Assembly (NCBI GenBank): GCA_029255685.2
Contig: CM055311.2
Location: forward strand, 61,345,048 to 61,409,047
Length of the DNA: 64,000 nucleotides
Reading direction: 5' to 3'
From: Silene conica
Lineage: Eukaryota > Streptophyta > Magnoliopsida > Caryophyllales > Caryophyllaceae
Shown: positions 37,001-45,899 of the stretch, piece after piece
How positions within the stretch are numbered: the first letter of the stretch is position 1
Layout of the letters: every line of letters begins with the position of its first letter
Translations under genes and position numbers: made by a program
The notes under the pieces: model-generated
Seen by the model: the letters and a program-made list of their open reading frames with translations, nothing else
Databases searched by the model: none
Told to the model about the DNA's origin: nothing

Positions 37001-37676
37001 CATTTCTTGTTCAGTGCAAGGAGAGGAAGAGTATATTTGCCGCAAGATGAGTTGGCAGACGCAGGTCTTTCCGATGAAGACATATTTGTTGGAAAGGTTA
37101 CTGACAAATGGAGAAATTTCATGAAAAATCAGATCAAGAGAGCTAGGACTTTTTTCGAGGAAGCAGAGAGAGGAGTTGCAGAGCTCAGTCCAGCAAGCCG
37201 ATGGCCAGTAAGCATCAACGGCTCTTCCTGATTCTAACCATTAAACTAGCTCCTATTATGACTCTGCCTACGTATGTGTCCCATAGTAAAAGATAATAAA
37301 AGAGTCGACCAACGAGTTACTTGATCCCATTGTGAAGTGGTTTTGGGAAGGAACCTCTTTGAGCTTATAAAGTTAGAGTGTGGCCACGACCGATAACAAA
37401 TAATCATTTATCCTTTCAAGTTCACTCCTTAGCAACATCCCTTTCTTTACAGTCGGTCCCATTGTTAGTAAGGATCTCTAAGGTGATGTTATTTTGCAGG
37501 TTTGGGCCTCATTGCTTCTTTATCGTCAGATACTGGACGAGATTGAAGCGAATGACTACAACAACTTCACGAAGAGGGCTTACGTTAGCAAAGTCAAGAA
37601 ATGGCTAGCATTACCATTTGCTTATGCCATGTCCATGATGCATTTGAAAACGCTGTCTAGTCTTGCCAAGGCATAG
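34020..37676 (+). CDS. PSY: Phytoene synthase, six exons, complete
   Basis: Condenses two geranylgeranyl diphosphates to 15-cis-phytoene in plastids, the entry step of carotenoid synthesis. Exons: 34020-34452, 34703-34753, 35369-35541, 36106-36341, 37015-37207, 37500-37676. All introns are GT-AG, and the joined frame is 420 residues, normal for the family. The N-terminus ([11 protein letters not shown]) is the conserved start of dicot PSY and acts as transit peptide. Catalytic Asp-rich motifs are DELVD (168-172) and DVGED (294-298, the last Asp split by intron 4). Both squalene/phytoene synthase signatures are present ([10 protein letters not shown] and [13 protein letters not shown]). Nothing is broken. 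The last 20 residues (after LPFAYA) differ from the usual ending. The paralog class cannot be assigned here. Confidence 0.97.
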
Positions 37677-38103
37677 AGCTCTAACAACTAACCTTCATCG
37701 ACTGGATCCTACTGTAAATCAAAAACTGTGTATATACTAAACAAAATACCTATACTCTTAATGCATTCAGCATTTCTCAGTTTCAATAATAGCGGGTGTA
37801 CCTAAAGTTGTTTATACGAAGCATGATTCCCTTCAGAATAGGAAGGACATGGACAATAATTAATAATTTTGAGTTTACTAAGAAGCTGAAGGACATGAAT
37901 TCCACAAAGCAGGAGATGATCAATGTTGCACTGTTTTCTCCCATGTCAAACTGTTAAGTTTTAAGAAGTACAACCAGGTTTGTGACTAGTGAAATTTATA
38001 GGTTTATCTATTTTAGTTTTTTTATAATGTATTTTTAAGATTTCTCCGAGTAATTAGTTTATTTATTTAAAAAGATAGTCATAAAATACATAAAAGTTAG
38101 TTA
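37677..38103. other. 3' flank of phytoene synthase
   Basis: Contains the presumed 3' untranslated region and AT-rich sequence. No other gene is seen before the tandem duplication that starts near 38104. Confidence 0.6.
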
Positions 38104-38309
38104 GTTAATGTCTTATTTCTTTGACAACTCTGATATATTTTCAAAACTATATATTTTACTTTAGTTGTTATTTTGATTAATATACTAATAATATGTAGTT
38201 TTTAAAAACAAAACTACTTTCAATGAGTCCATTAATTCATAACATTTATGTGTAAACTCATTTTTAAAAACTACGTTGAATTGTTTGGTTGCTCTTTTAA
38301 AAAGGGGTT

Positions 38310-38354
38310 GCGAAAGGTCGTCGACGTTTTGCGAAAAATCGTCGACGTTTTTTT
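38310..38354 (+). repeat. Left terminal inverted repeat of the PMD transposon, perfect part
   Basis: 45 bp identical to the reverse complement of 42891-42935. It is a tandem pair of a 21-bp unit, so CGTCGACG palindromes start at 38319 and 38340. The seven outermost bases (38303-38309) match only partly. Confidence 0.95.
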
Positions 38355-38696
38355 GAAAAAAGACAACTCTTGCCCTTTTCTCTCTCTCTCTAGCTTTTAT
38401 TCTCTGAAACAAAAACAACAAAAACAACGTAAATTCCTAAGAGACGGTTTCAACTTCGAACATCAACATCAAATAACGACAACGATTTAATCTCAAACGA
38501 CGACAACGATTCATCGATAACTAACTTAAATCTTAGATTTTTTTTCAATTAATTTTTGTTGAATTACATGTTTAAGCCTTGAAATTAGGTTGAATTAATC
38601 GTACAAGGCATAGAATAGACAAATTGAACTCAATCGAAATTTTGAATTAGACTTGAAAACTAACCGTCCTAGCGTGGAATGGACTTGAAAACTGGC

Positions 38697-38950
38697 CGTC
38701 CATACATGGTATGGATGTGAATAGTACACGTCCAAACCATGCATGGAGGTGTACTATTCACGTCCATACATGGAGTGGACGTGTACTATTCACGTCCATA
38801 CCATGTATGGACGTTAATCCTGGACGTCCATACATGGTATGGACGTGAATAGTACACGTCCACTCCATGTATGGACGTGAATAGTACACGTCCATGCATG
38901 GTTTGGACGTGTACTATTCACGTCCATACCATGTATGGACGTGTACTATT
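38697..38950. repeat. Eight 32-bp palindromic units forming a 118-bp-arm foldback
   Basis: Units begin with CGTCCA every 32 bp and each holds an imperfect palindrome of the form CGTCCATACATGGTATGGACG. The order of units is itself mirrored: 38697-38814 pairs with 38824-38941 around a 9-base loop, with only two mismatches (38716 and near 38748). RNA from either strand would form a very long hairpin. It lies between the left TIR and the 39161 ORF. Confidence 0.93.
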
Positions 38951-39160
38951 TTCAAGTCTTTATATTTCCGTCATTTTAACCAATTTTGTTTCGGTTGTAA
39001 TATTGAAATGTAACCGTTGTGATTTTAAATTTCAAAATGTTACCGTTACAATTTGAAAATGTTACCGTTATACTATGGCTTTTTATATATATTGGTTTTC
39101 ATGTTGATTGTAATCGCAACAACCACAACATCATTCACTACTAAAATCATTTCTTTTAAT

Positions 39161-39634
39161 ATGGCTCTCACAAATGTTCAAAAAAACAGAGCCTATCAGC
39201 TAAGGATCGATCTTATAACTACGCAGTTCCCAGTACTAGTTTCTCGCCTTGAACTAGTCATTCCGAGTGACACTGTCTGGGACCTGGTAGAACATCCTCC
39301 AATTGCCAACCTTTTTGGCATCCTACACGGTAACCCCCTCTGCAGTCCGGTTGTTCCAGACGATGAAGTTACTGATGAGATTGTAACTGGGAAGATGTGG
39401 GAGTTCCGCAAGCTAAGAAGCGATTTCCTTAAATATATCGAGCTTATACTAAACTTGATAGACTACGCGACACTATCTGATTTGTGTGCCGGTAGAGTGT
39501 TCAATCTAGGTAATGTCCGTCTGCGCATTTTAATGTTTTATGATCATTACGTGGCTAGTCAACCTGAAATAATTGAAGCTGGAGATTACGAAGGAGATCT
39601 GGATTCTTCATCTTCGTCATCTGAAGATAATTAA
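39161..39634 (+). CDS. Unknown 158-residue protein in the PMD transposon
   Basis: I recognise no family. The frame is open from 39053, but the first 36 residues are a hydrophobic run that looks like leader sequence, so I choose the MALTNVQ start at 39161. The body is mixed helical (RIDLITTQFP, WDLVEHPPIANLFGILHG, LRSDFLKYIELILNLIDY) and ends in a Ser/Asp/Glu tail (DLDSSSSSSEDN). There is no signal peptide or zinc motif in the shorter form. It converges on the PMD gene with 245 bp between stops, inside the same TIRs. The length and sensible composition suggest a real gene, but homology and expression are untested. Confidence 0.6.
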   Translation: MALTNVQKNRAYQLRIDLITTQFPVLVSRLELVIPSDTVWDLVEHPPIANLFGILHGNPLCSPVVPDDEVTDEIVTGKMWEFRKLRSDFLKYIELILNLIDYATLSDLCAGRVFNLGNVRLRILMFYDHYVASQPEIIEAGDYEGDLDSSSSSSEDN

Positions 39635-39879
39635 GTATTGTAAACTTGTATTTGATGTTTGATGTGTTTTCGTTAATGTCTAATGTATTCTATGTTTTCA
39701 TCAAATTTTAGTTACGATTTATGTTTTATGTGCTTTTGTTCATGTCCGATGTAAGCTATGAGTTCTAATATGTATTAAAATATGCATAAAATAACTAATA
39801 AACTCACAAAGAAGTCACGAGAAAAATAAAATAGTCCGTACAAAAGACAACAAATAAAGTCCAAGCATAAAAAAACTAA

Positions 39880-41835
39880 CTAGTAAACTACATCATCATC
39901 ATCATCATCGTCCTCCACCTCATCATCATCATCAGCCTGATCATCCTCAACGTCATCCTTCGATATGTAGAACCGCTCCATATCATCGACCAAGCGTCGC
40001 ACGTACGGCCATTTCTGGTCGGGGTCTTGAGTATAAATCTGCGAGAAATGACGGCTAAGAGCCCGGCCAACCTCCGGCTCCTCGGTGAAAGGGGGTGCTT
40101 CCATCTCAACACGGCGTGTAAGGGGGTAGAAGTATGGGTGAGAAATCTTCTTGTACCAACTCATGTAACGTGGATCACACTGAAACGGCATCAAAGCCCG
40201 GTCATGACGCTGTCTCAACGGAATCTCATCAGCCTCTCTCAAACCCCAATCCAAATCAGCAGCATCACCGTACGAAAGCTTGTAACCCTGAGCCGGCTTC
40301 GCCGGACGACTCTCAGCAGCTGGGACCCGCATAGGGTTCGGGTAATCCTGAACATAGCCAAACTGACGGAGACACTTATCAGGCTGGTACGGCTCCACTA
40401 CATCCATAAACCTGATCACCCCCGAGTAGAGCGTACTCCGACAACCCCTGTGTGGGCTAACACCGTAAGGGAGCCACCTCACCTGCTCCGCCCTCAGCCC
40501 GTCCAACCTCTGCCTGTGCTGCTCCAACAACTCCTCATCTCCCCTAAACCTAGGAACCCGTGACCAAGCCTCGACAAGTGGTCGTCCCTTAACATAATAT
40601 CCCGAGTGAGGCCTGAACGTCGGAAAGTACTCGTATATCCAAGCCTGAAGCAACGGCAGACAACCGCTAACCCCAGCTGCCTCCCTACGCGAAGCCATCC
40701 CCAACTGTCGGTACAGGTACGCCAATGTCGCGGCCCCCCAAGCATAACCGCCTAAATCATCTAAATCATCAAACAGCGGCAACATACGAGCGACAACCCG
40801 ATCGCTGGACTTGTCGGTGAACAGAGTCTGTCCAACCAACAACATCATGTACGCCCGTAGGGAGTCCTGCTGGCTCCCCTTCTCCACAACATCCATCAGC
40901 TTCCTCACCAAAATCCCCCCACCCCTGTAAAGGGGTGCAGTCACGGCCGCCACGTCGATGCCAAACAAGGCCGCGAACTTCCCCTTGAGACCACTCTCCC
41001 CCCTCGTACCCTCGTCCATAACCCTAGCGCCATCCACCCGTATGCCGAGGATCCTGTGAACGTCGTGCAACAGTATCGTAATCTCACCAAACGGCATGTG
41101 GAAAGTGTTGGTGTCCGGCTGCCACCTCTCAACGAACGCACTAATAAGGTTCTCATCCAACCCAGTGGTCAAACAGGTCCTAAGATGATCAAGCCCGCTC
41201 TCGGCAACTCTATCCATAACCGCAGAGCGGACCCTCAACTTACTCATCTTCTCCATAGCGCCCGGCCTCTCGTAACACGTGATCCACTGTCTCACGCTCC
41301 CCTCATCCGTCCAACTACTGCGAGCTACGTGGCCACCGAAGCTACGTAAGACAGTAGGTAGAGACGGCCCCCCTACAACCGGACCCTGTAGACGCCAGGA
41401 AAGATCCGGAGTCTTCTTCCTCCCGCCCGTGCTACTAGAGGCACCACTCTTCACAAATGGCCTATATCGGCCGCTACCATCACGTATGATCACCTTAGCT
41501 GGTCGATCGGCTGCATCCTCGTCCAAAAACTGGGAGTCGTGCTCCTCCTCCTCCTCCTCCTCCACCTCCTCCTCCTCCTCCTCAACCTCCTCGTCCTCCG
41601 AACTAAGTCGGTCCCTAAAAAAAGCCCTCGGTAGTTGTAGCTCGTCCTCGGGAGTAGGGTCGGGAGTCCTTATTAGGAGACCCTTTCCCCTACCCCTACC
41701 CCTTCCCCTACCAACTCGTGGTGCTGCTGCTGGTTGTGATGCTATCGGGACACGACGTTTAGATCCCGTCACTCTTCGGCCTGCGGTACGGCCAATCGCA
41801 GGCATGATATCATCCTCATTGTAAGACATCTGCAT
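39880..41835 (-). CDS. Plant mobile domain protein (MAIN-like), transposon-borne
   Basis: 651 residues, one uninterrupted exon. The N-terminus has an RG-rich basic patch (GRGRGRGRGKG, near 43-53), then a long Glu-rich acidic stretch (near 80-105). The plant mobile domain spans about 150-470, recognised by FVERWQPDTNTFHMPFGEI, ILLHDVHRILGIRVDG, LVGQTLFTD and a GGYAWGAATLAYLYRQL block. The C-terminus is a run of Asp and Glu. In plants the domain occurs in MAIN/MAIL1 and PP7-long proteins that act in silencing and genome stability, and in transposons. An intact frame in a TIR element suggests recent activity or selection. The start could also be the methionine two codons later. Confidence 0.9.
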   Translation of the reverse strand: MQMSYNEDDIMPAIGRTAGRRVTGSKRRVPIASQPAAAPRVGRGRGRGRGKGLLIRTPDPTPEDELQLPRAFFRDRLSSEDEEVEEEEEEVEEEEEEEHDSQFLDEDAADRPAKVIIRDGSGRYRPFVKSGASSSTGGRKKTPDLSWRLQGPVVGGPSLPTVLRSFGGHVARSSWTDEGSVRQWITCYERPGAMEKMSKLRVRSAVMDRVAESGLDHLRTCLTTGLDENLISAFVERWQPDTNTFHMPFGEITILLHDVHRILGIRVDGARVMDEGTRGESGLKGKFAALFGIDVAAVTAPLYRGGGILVRKLMDVVEKGSQQDSLRAYMMLLVGQTLFTDKSSDRVVARMLPLFDDLDDLGGYAWGAATLAYLYRQLGMASRREAAGVSGCLPLLQAWIYEYFPTFRPHSGYYVKGRPLVEAWSRVPRFRGDEELLEQHRQRLDGLRAEQVRWLPYGVSPHRGCRSTLYSGVIRFMDVVEPYQPDKCLRQFGYVQDYPNPMRVPAAESRPAKPAQGYKLSYGDAADLDWGLREADEIPLRQRHDRALMPFQCDPRYMSWYKKISHPYFYPLTRRVEMEAPPFTEEPEVGRALSRHFSQIYTQDPDQKWPYVRRLVDDMERFYISKDDVEDDQADDDDEVEDDDDDDDVVY

Positions 41836-41936
41836 TTACGAGATTACAATAACGTTAAACTAATATAATTAAACAAATTGTCATAAAAAACTAAAATAAG
41901 AAAAAATTGAAAATATACGGCCTAAACGTAAAAACA

Positions 41937-42170
41937 AACCCTAAACCCTAAACCCTAAACCCTAAACCCCAACCCACCATAAACCCTAAACCCTAAACCC
42001 TAAACCCTAAACCCTAAACCCCAACCCACCATAAACCCTAAACCCTAAACCCTAAACCCCAACCCACCATAAACCCTAAACCCTAAACCCTACCTATACC
42101 CTAAACCCTAAACCCCAACCCACCATAAACCCTAAACCCTAAACCCTACCTATACCCTAAACCCTATACC
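41937..42170. repeat. Interstitial telomere-like repeats upstream of the PMD gene
   Basis: About twenty AAACCCT units in blocks of three to five, separated by a repeated CCCCAACCCACCAT interruption and later by ACCTAT variants. It lies 100 bp before the PMD start codon inside the TIR element, so it is not a chromosome end. AAACCCTAA is also the plant telo-box promoter motif. Confidence 0.95.
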
Positions 42171-42194
42171 ATATACCCTTAACCCACATCCCAA

Positions 42195-42420
42195 CCCACC
42201 CTAGCCACCCCAAACCCACGTCCCCACCCCCAACCAACGCCCCTAGCCCACGTCCCAGCCCCCCACCAACGCCCCAACCCCACGTCCCAGCCCCCCACCA
42301 ACGCCCCAACCCCACGTCCCATCCCCCCACCAACGCCCCTATCCCACGTCCCATCCCCCCACCAACGCCCCAACCCCACGTCCCTCCCTACCCTAAACGT
42401 GCCCCCCACACGTCCCTTCC
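42195..42420. repeat. C-rich minisatellite
   Basis: Units of about 34 bp with CCCACGTCCCA and CCCCCCACCAACGCCCC blocks, repeated about six times with decay to the right. The other strand is purine-rich. It lies between the telomere-like repeats and the right TIR. Confidence 0.9.
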
Positions 42421-42890
42421 CTACCCTAAACGTGAACTACCCACGTCCCTCCTTGCCTTAGCCGTCTACTTCCCACGTCCCTCCTTGCTCTTGCGAAAAA
42501 TCGTGTCTAACCTAACCCACATTCGGCTTTTGATTGAAACCCCAAATTCAACTTACAACAAATCTAATTCTAACAACAATCTAACTAACATCAACAACAA
42601 CAACAACAACAACAAACAACAATAGCACAAAAATTGAATCAAAATCCCTAAAAATTGAATCAAAATCCCTAAAATTAAAAAAAACAACTAACCTTGGTGG
42701 TGCTTGGTGTCGGCGGTGGGGTCCTCGGCGGTGGTTGTCGTCGGCGGTGGGGTCCTCGGCAGTGGTGGCGACGTGTGGTGGTGTGGTGTGGTGTGGTGGT
42801 GTTCTCGGTGATGGAGGGGGAGAGTGTTTTTAATTTTTTTTAATTTGAATGAGAGTGTGAGTGTGAAAGGGTAGTATTGGTCTTTTGTTG
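42421..42890. other. Right subterminal region of the PMD transposon
   Basis: No gene. It holds a CAA microsatellite near 42593-42620 and GGTGGT/GTGTGG repeats at 42695-42810. The PMD gene promoter probably lies between here and 41836. Confidence 0.6.
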
Positions 42891-42935
42891 AAAAAAACGT
42901 CGACGATTTTTCGCAAAACGTCGACGACCTTTCGC
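42891..42935 (-). repeat. Right terminal inverted repeat of the PMD transposon, perfect part
   Basis: Exact reverse complement of 38310-38354. The transposon ends at 42942 and the TTTTAAAA target copy follows. Confidence 0.95.
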
Positions 42936-43871
42936 GATTCGGTTTTAAAACATACTAGTTTTAAACCCGTGTAAAATACACAAGTATGCTATTCTACATC
43001 GTTACCTAAAATAGTGTAAAAAAATGATTTAATTCTTGTACAAATCAAATTAATTTGAATTATAAATTTTGTTACCAATTAAGATTTTGCACATGAGAGC
43101 CCGAATAAAAATGATTTATCAAACGATACTTGAACAAAATCATCCTTACAACTTATTAATCCTTGTTATCGAGCAATGTGTAATCAATATTGATATTGTT
43201 TCGAAAATGGCTGTAAACATGATTTTTACCCGACCGTTATTTTTAAATGTTAACACTCATAAATATTAAAATGTAACCCGATCAACTCCAACTTTAAATA
43301 ATCAAGGCTTACCTCATACTATAAATGATTAGCCATATACTATTTGTAGTCTATGTTTTAATTGTTTGAATTATCGTACCATTTGAAAGGGGACAAAACT
43401 AATTTTCGAATGTTCATCGTAACTTTTGTGTATTTTTGTAGTTTTTTTTACTATTATTTTGATAATGAGTATTTATACATTAACTTGATAATTTTTTGGG
43501 TTTTTCTTATTGATTTCCCTGTGATTTATAGTTTTCCCATTTGTACCCTTACGTATAACACTTTACTAGTCACTTTACTAGTCGTACCCCTAAACTTAAT
43601 TAGTTAAACCCATCAGTTAATGTCTTATTTCTTTGACAACTCTGATATATTTTTAAAACTATATATATATTGTACTTTAGTTGTTATTTTGATTAATATA
43701 CTAATAATATCTATAAAATTATATTAAAATGCTACCTACAAAATGCCACCTAAATACCATGCGTTAAATCCACGTCAGCTTTCAAAAAGCCACGTAAATA
43801 TCACTCGAGACAAATAATTCCACGTGAATTCCACATGTGAATAATTAGTCCAAGTCAACGACACATATGAC

Positions 43872-43873
<2 letters not shown>

Positions 43874-43912
<39 letters not shown>

Positions 43913-43965
43913 TTAATAATAATAATTAATAATAATAATAATAATAATCAATAATACTAATTACA
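43874..43965. repeat. AAT microsatellite
   Basis: Near-perfect TAA/AAT trinucleotide run with a few AATT breaks, inside the Helitron. Confidence 0.95.
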
Positions 43966-44592
43966 ATACTAATTACAATAATAATAATTACAACAATAAT
44001 ATCACATTTAATTTATTTTATTATGGCTTTTCCTTTTCCCTTACTCATTTTAAGTTTTCCTTAAATTTTTTTATTTTATATATTTCATTTATTCAAATGA
44101 AATTACATATGTCATAGGTAGATTGATATATTGTTGGCGACTTTTTCTTTTGATGAATTTTCACATCTACATATAATTACATACTATTAATGTGACATGA
44201 CAAATTAGTATGACATGGATTATAGATTATTTGATATAATTATTTGAAAAAAAATTAATGATTGTTAAAAGTCCTTATAAAATGTTATTGCACATTTTGT
44301 AATAACATACAAATAAAGAAAATTAAAGGATATACATCAATAACCTTAAATTAAATATTTATATACTCCTATATTAAATATTTGATGAGTTAAAAAATCC
44401 CAAAAAATGTAACTTACAAAAAATCACATCAACATTTTAATAATTTAGAAAAAAATAATTAAAAATAAAAGTGAAAATAAAAATGAAAACAAAGTACTAC
44501 TTAATATATTAATTATTCATATTATTATAATATCTATCTATTAAATAAAATACTATTAAAAGTTAGTCTAGGCATCTTTCATATGTCATATG

Positions 44593-45885
44593 TGTTGGAG
44601 GAAGTGTCCTCGACAATAGTGTGTTGACATAATTAAAACTCATTTGAAACATAACTGGGAGTGTTACTCTTTTAAAGTCAACTGATCAACATTTATCGAT
44701 AATGATTGGCTGTCTAGAGTTTGACATTATCGTCATATGATGGTGGTGATCAGTTGATCCCTTAAGGTCATATCTTTAGGGAATTCCGTCTCAATGGAAT
44801 AATTAATTAATATTGTATTGGATACAAATTAATTAATAACTGGAATTTTTGGAAATAATTTTATATGACGAATATTTTTATAATGGGATTATAATAATAA
44901 TAATAAAAGTCAAGGTAATAAAATTGTTTTATTACTCGGTTTTATTTATTCGTTTAGGAAACGATTAAATTGAGAATGAACACGGTTGATCATAAAATTA
45001 CAAAGAGTTGTAATTAAATTATGACATTACATTTTTTGTGCAATAATAATTTCGAAATTATTAGTGTAATTATTTAAATGTAATAAATTTGTAAATTATG
45101 AATTTTAATAGTTAAAATTGCACAATTAACAAATTGGGTCATGTGTTATGGGACATGTGTGACATGTTACAAATTAACACAATTGACAAAGATAAAATGG
45201 GTCCATATTAGACCCATTTCAGCCGTGTATGTGGTAGTGTGTAGTGTTTGTGTGTGTTTTACACAAAGCCTTACAAAACCTATGAATAGGTGTGTAAGTG
45301 TGTAAGAAACATGTAAGGCATCTTTGTTTCTTTTGCATTGTGTAAGAGGCCATGCATTGGCCTTGGGCATGCATGTTGCCGGCCATATGGCTTGTGTAAC
45401 AAGCCTATGTTGCTCAATATATACACACCATTCATGCCTTAGTTTGTAGTAGTAGAAAAATGCTTATTTTTCTTGCTAGCACATTCATACTACAAACCTT
45501 ATTCTCATATTTTCTTTAGTAAAATAATTTTTACTAAGAAGGTTATTATTTCCATATTAATAATATTAAGAGTAATATTATTATTATCTCTAGTTAACTA
45601 ATACATTTTTCTAGTAACAAAATTGTGTTGGTTTGAGATCGGGTCCTTGATACGCACCTTTAGGAGACGATTTTTGTTAGATCGTTTAAGGGTAATTTCG
45701 GTGGATTGAAGACTCAAATAATAGGTGATTATTGAGTATAAACCTTCTAAAACCAATGTAAGGACTACTAAATCTTATGATATCATCATGCATGCATAAG
45801 ATCTAATTAAGTTTTATGACTAAACTTAAATATATTAAACTCACATTAGATTTGAGTATAAAATAAGGGAACTTAGTTTCTAACA
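44593..45885 (+). repeat. 5' LTR of gag-only element copy 2
   Basis: Pair of 52445-53741. A TATATA core lies at 45418-45423. The U3 inverted pair TCAACTGATCA/TGATCAGTTGA is at 44678-44688 and 44748-44758. Confidence 0.93.
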
Positions 45886-45899
45886 ATTAGTATCAGAGC
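45886..45899 (+). other. Primer binding site of copy 2
   Basis: ATTAGTATCAGAGC directly after the LTR; initiator tRNA-Met type with one change (A for G) from TGGTATCAGAGC. Confidence 0.85.

Larger units (their letters stand above)
38303..42942. mobile_element. TIR DNA transposon carrying a plant mobile domain gene
   Basis: 4640 bp flanked by TTTTAAAA at 38295-38302 and 42943-42950. The empty site, one TTTTAAAA followed by GATACTAGT, survives in unit 2 at about 56055-56070, so the boundaries are supported directly. Terminal inverted repeats are about 52 bp, with 45 bp perfect. It carries two convergent ORFs (39161-39634 plus, 39880-41835 minus), a foldback array, telomere-like repeats and a C-rich minisatellite. 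I see no transposase. An 8-bp duplication fits hAT or P type, and is near the usual 9 bp of Mutator-like elements, so the superfamily is open. PMD genes are known to associate with transposons. Confidence 0.9.
38104..43613. repeat. Tandem duplication unit 1, split by the PMD transposon
   Basis: Without the transposon (and one target copy) this unit is about 0.86 kb: 38104-38302 plus 42951-43613. Unit 2 follows directly at 43614 and matches piece by piece: 43614-43709 with 38104-38193, 55959-56063 with 38194-38302, and 56064-56787 with 42951-43613. Unit 2 has about 60 extra bp near 56281-56338. The 42951 side begins with a CTAG and hairpin, like a minus-strand Helitron end. Confidence 0.88.

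Noticed and set aside
38697..38950. Regular 32-bp units look like a CRISPR array
   Set aside because: Units are contiguous palindromes without unique spacers and form one large inverted repeat inside a plant transposon.
40027..40563. Plus-strand ORF of 178 residues
   Set aside because: Antisense shadow of the PMD coding region.
41279..41824. Plus-strand ORF of 181 residues with serine repeats
   Set aside because: Antisense shadow of the Glu-rich N-terminal part of the PMD gene.
41937..42170. Telomere repeats as a chromosome end
   Set aside because: The array is only about 230 bp, interrupted, and lies inside a TIR element with normal sequence on both sides.
42157..42409. Gly/Trp-rich minus-strand ORFs
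   Set aside because: Translations of the C-rich minisatellite.
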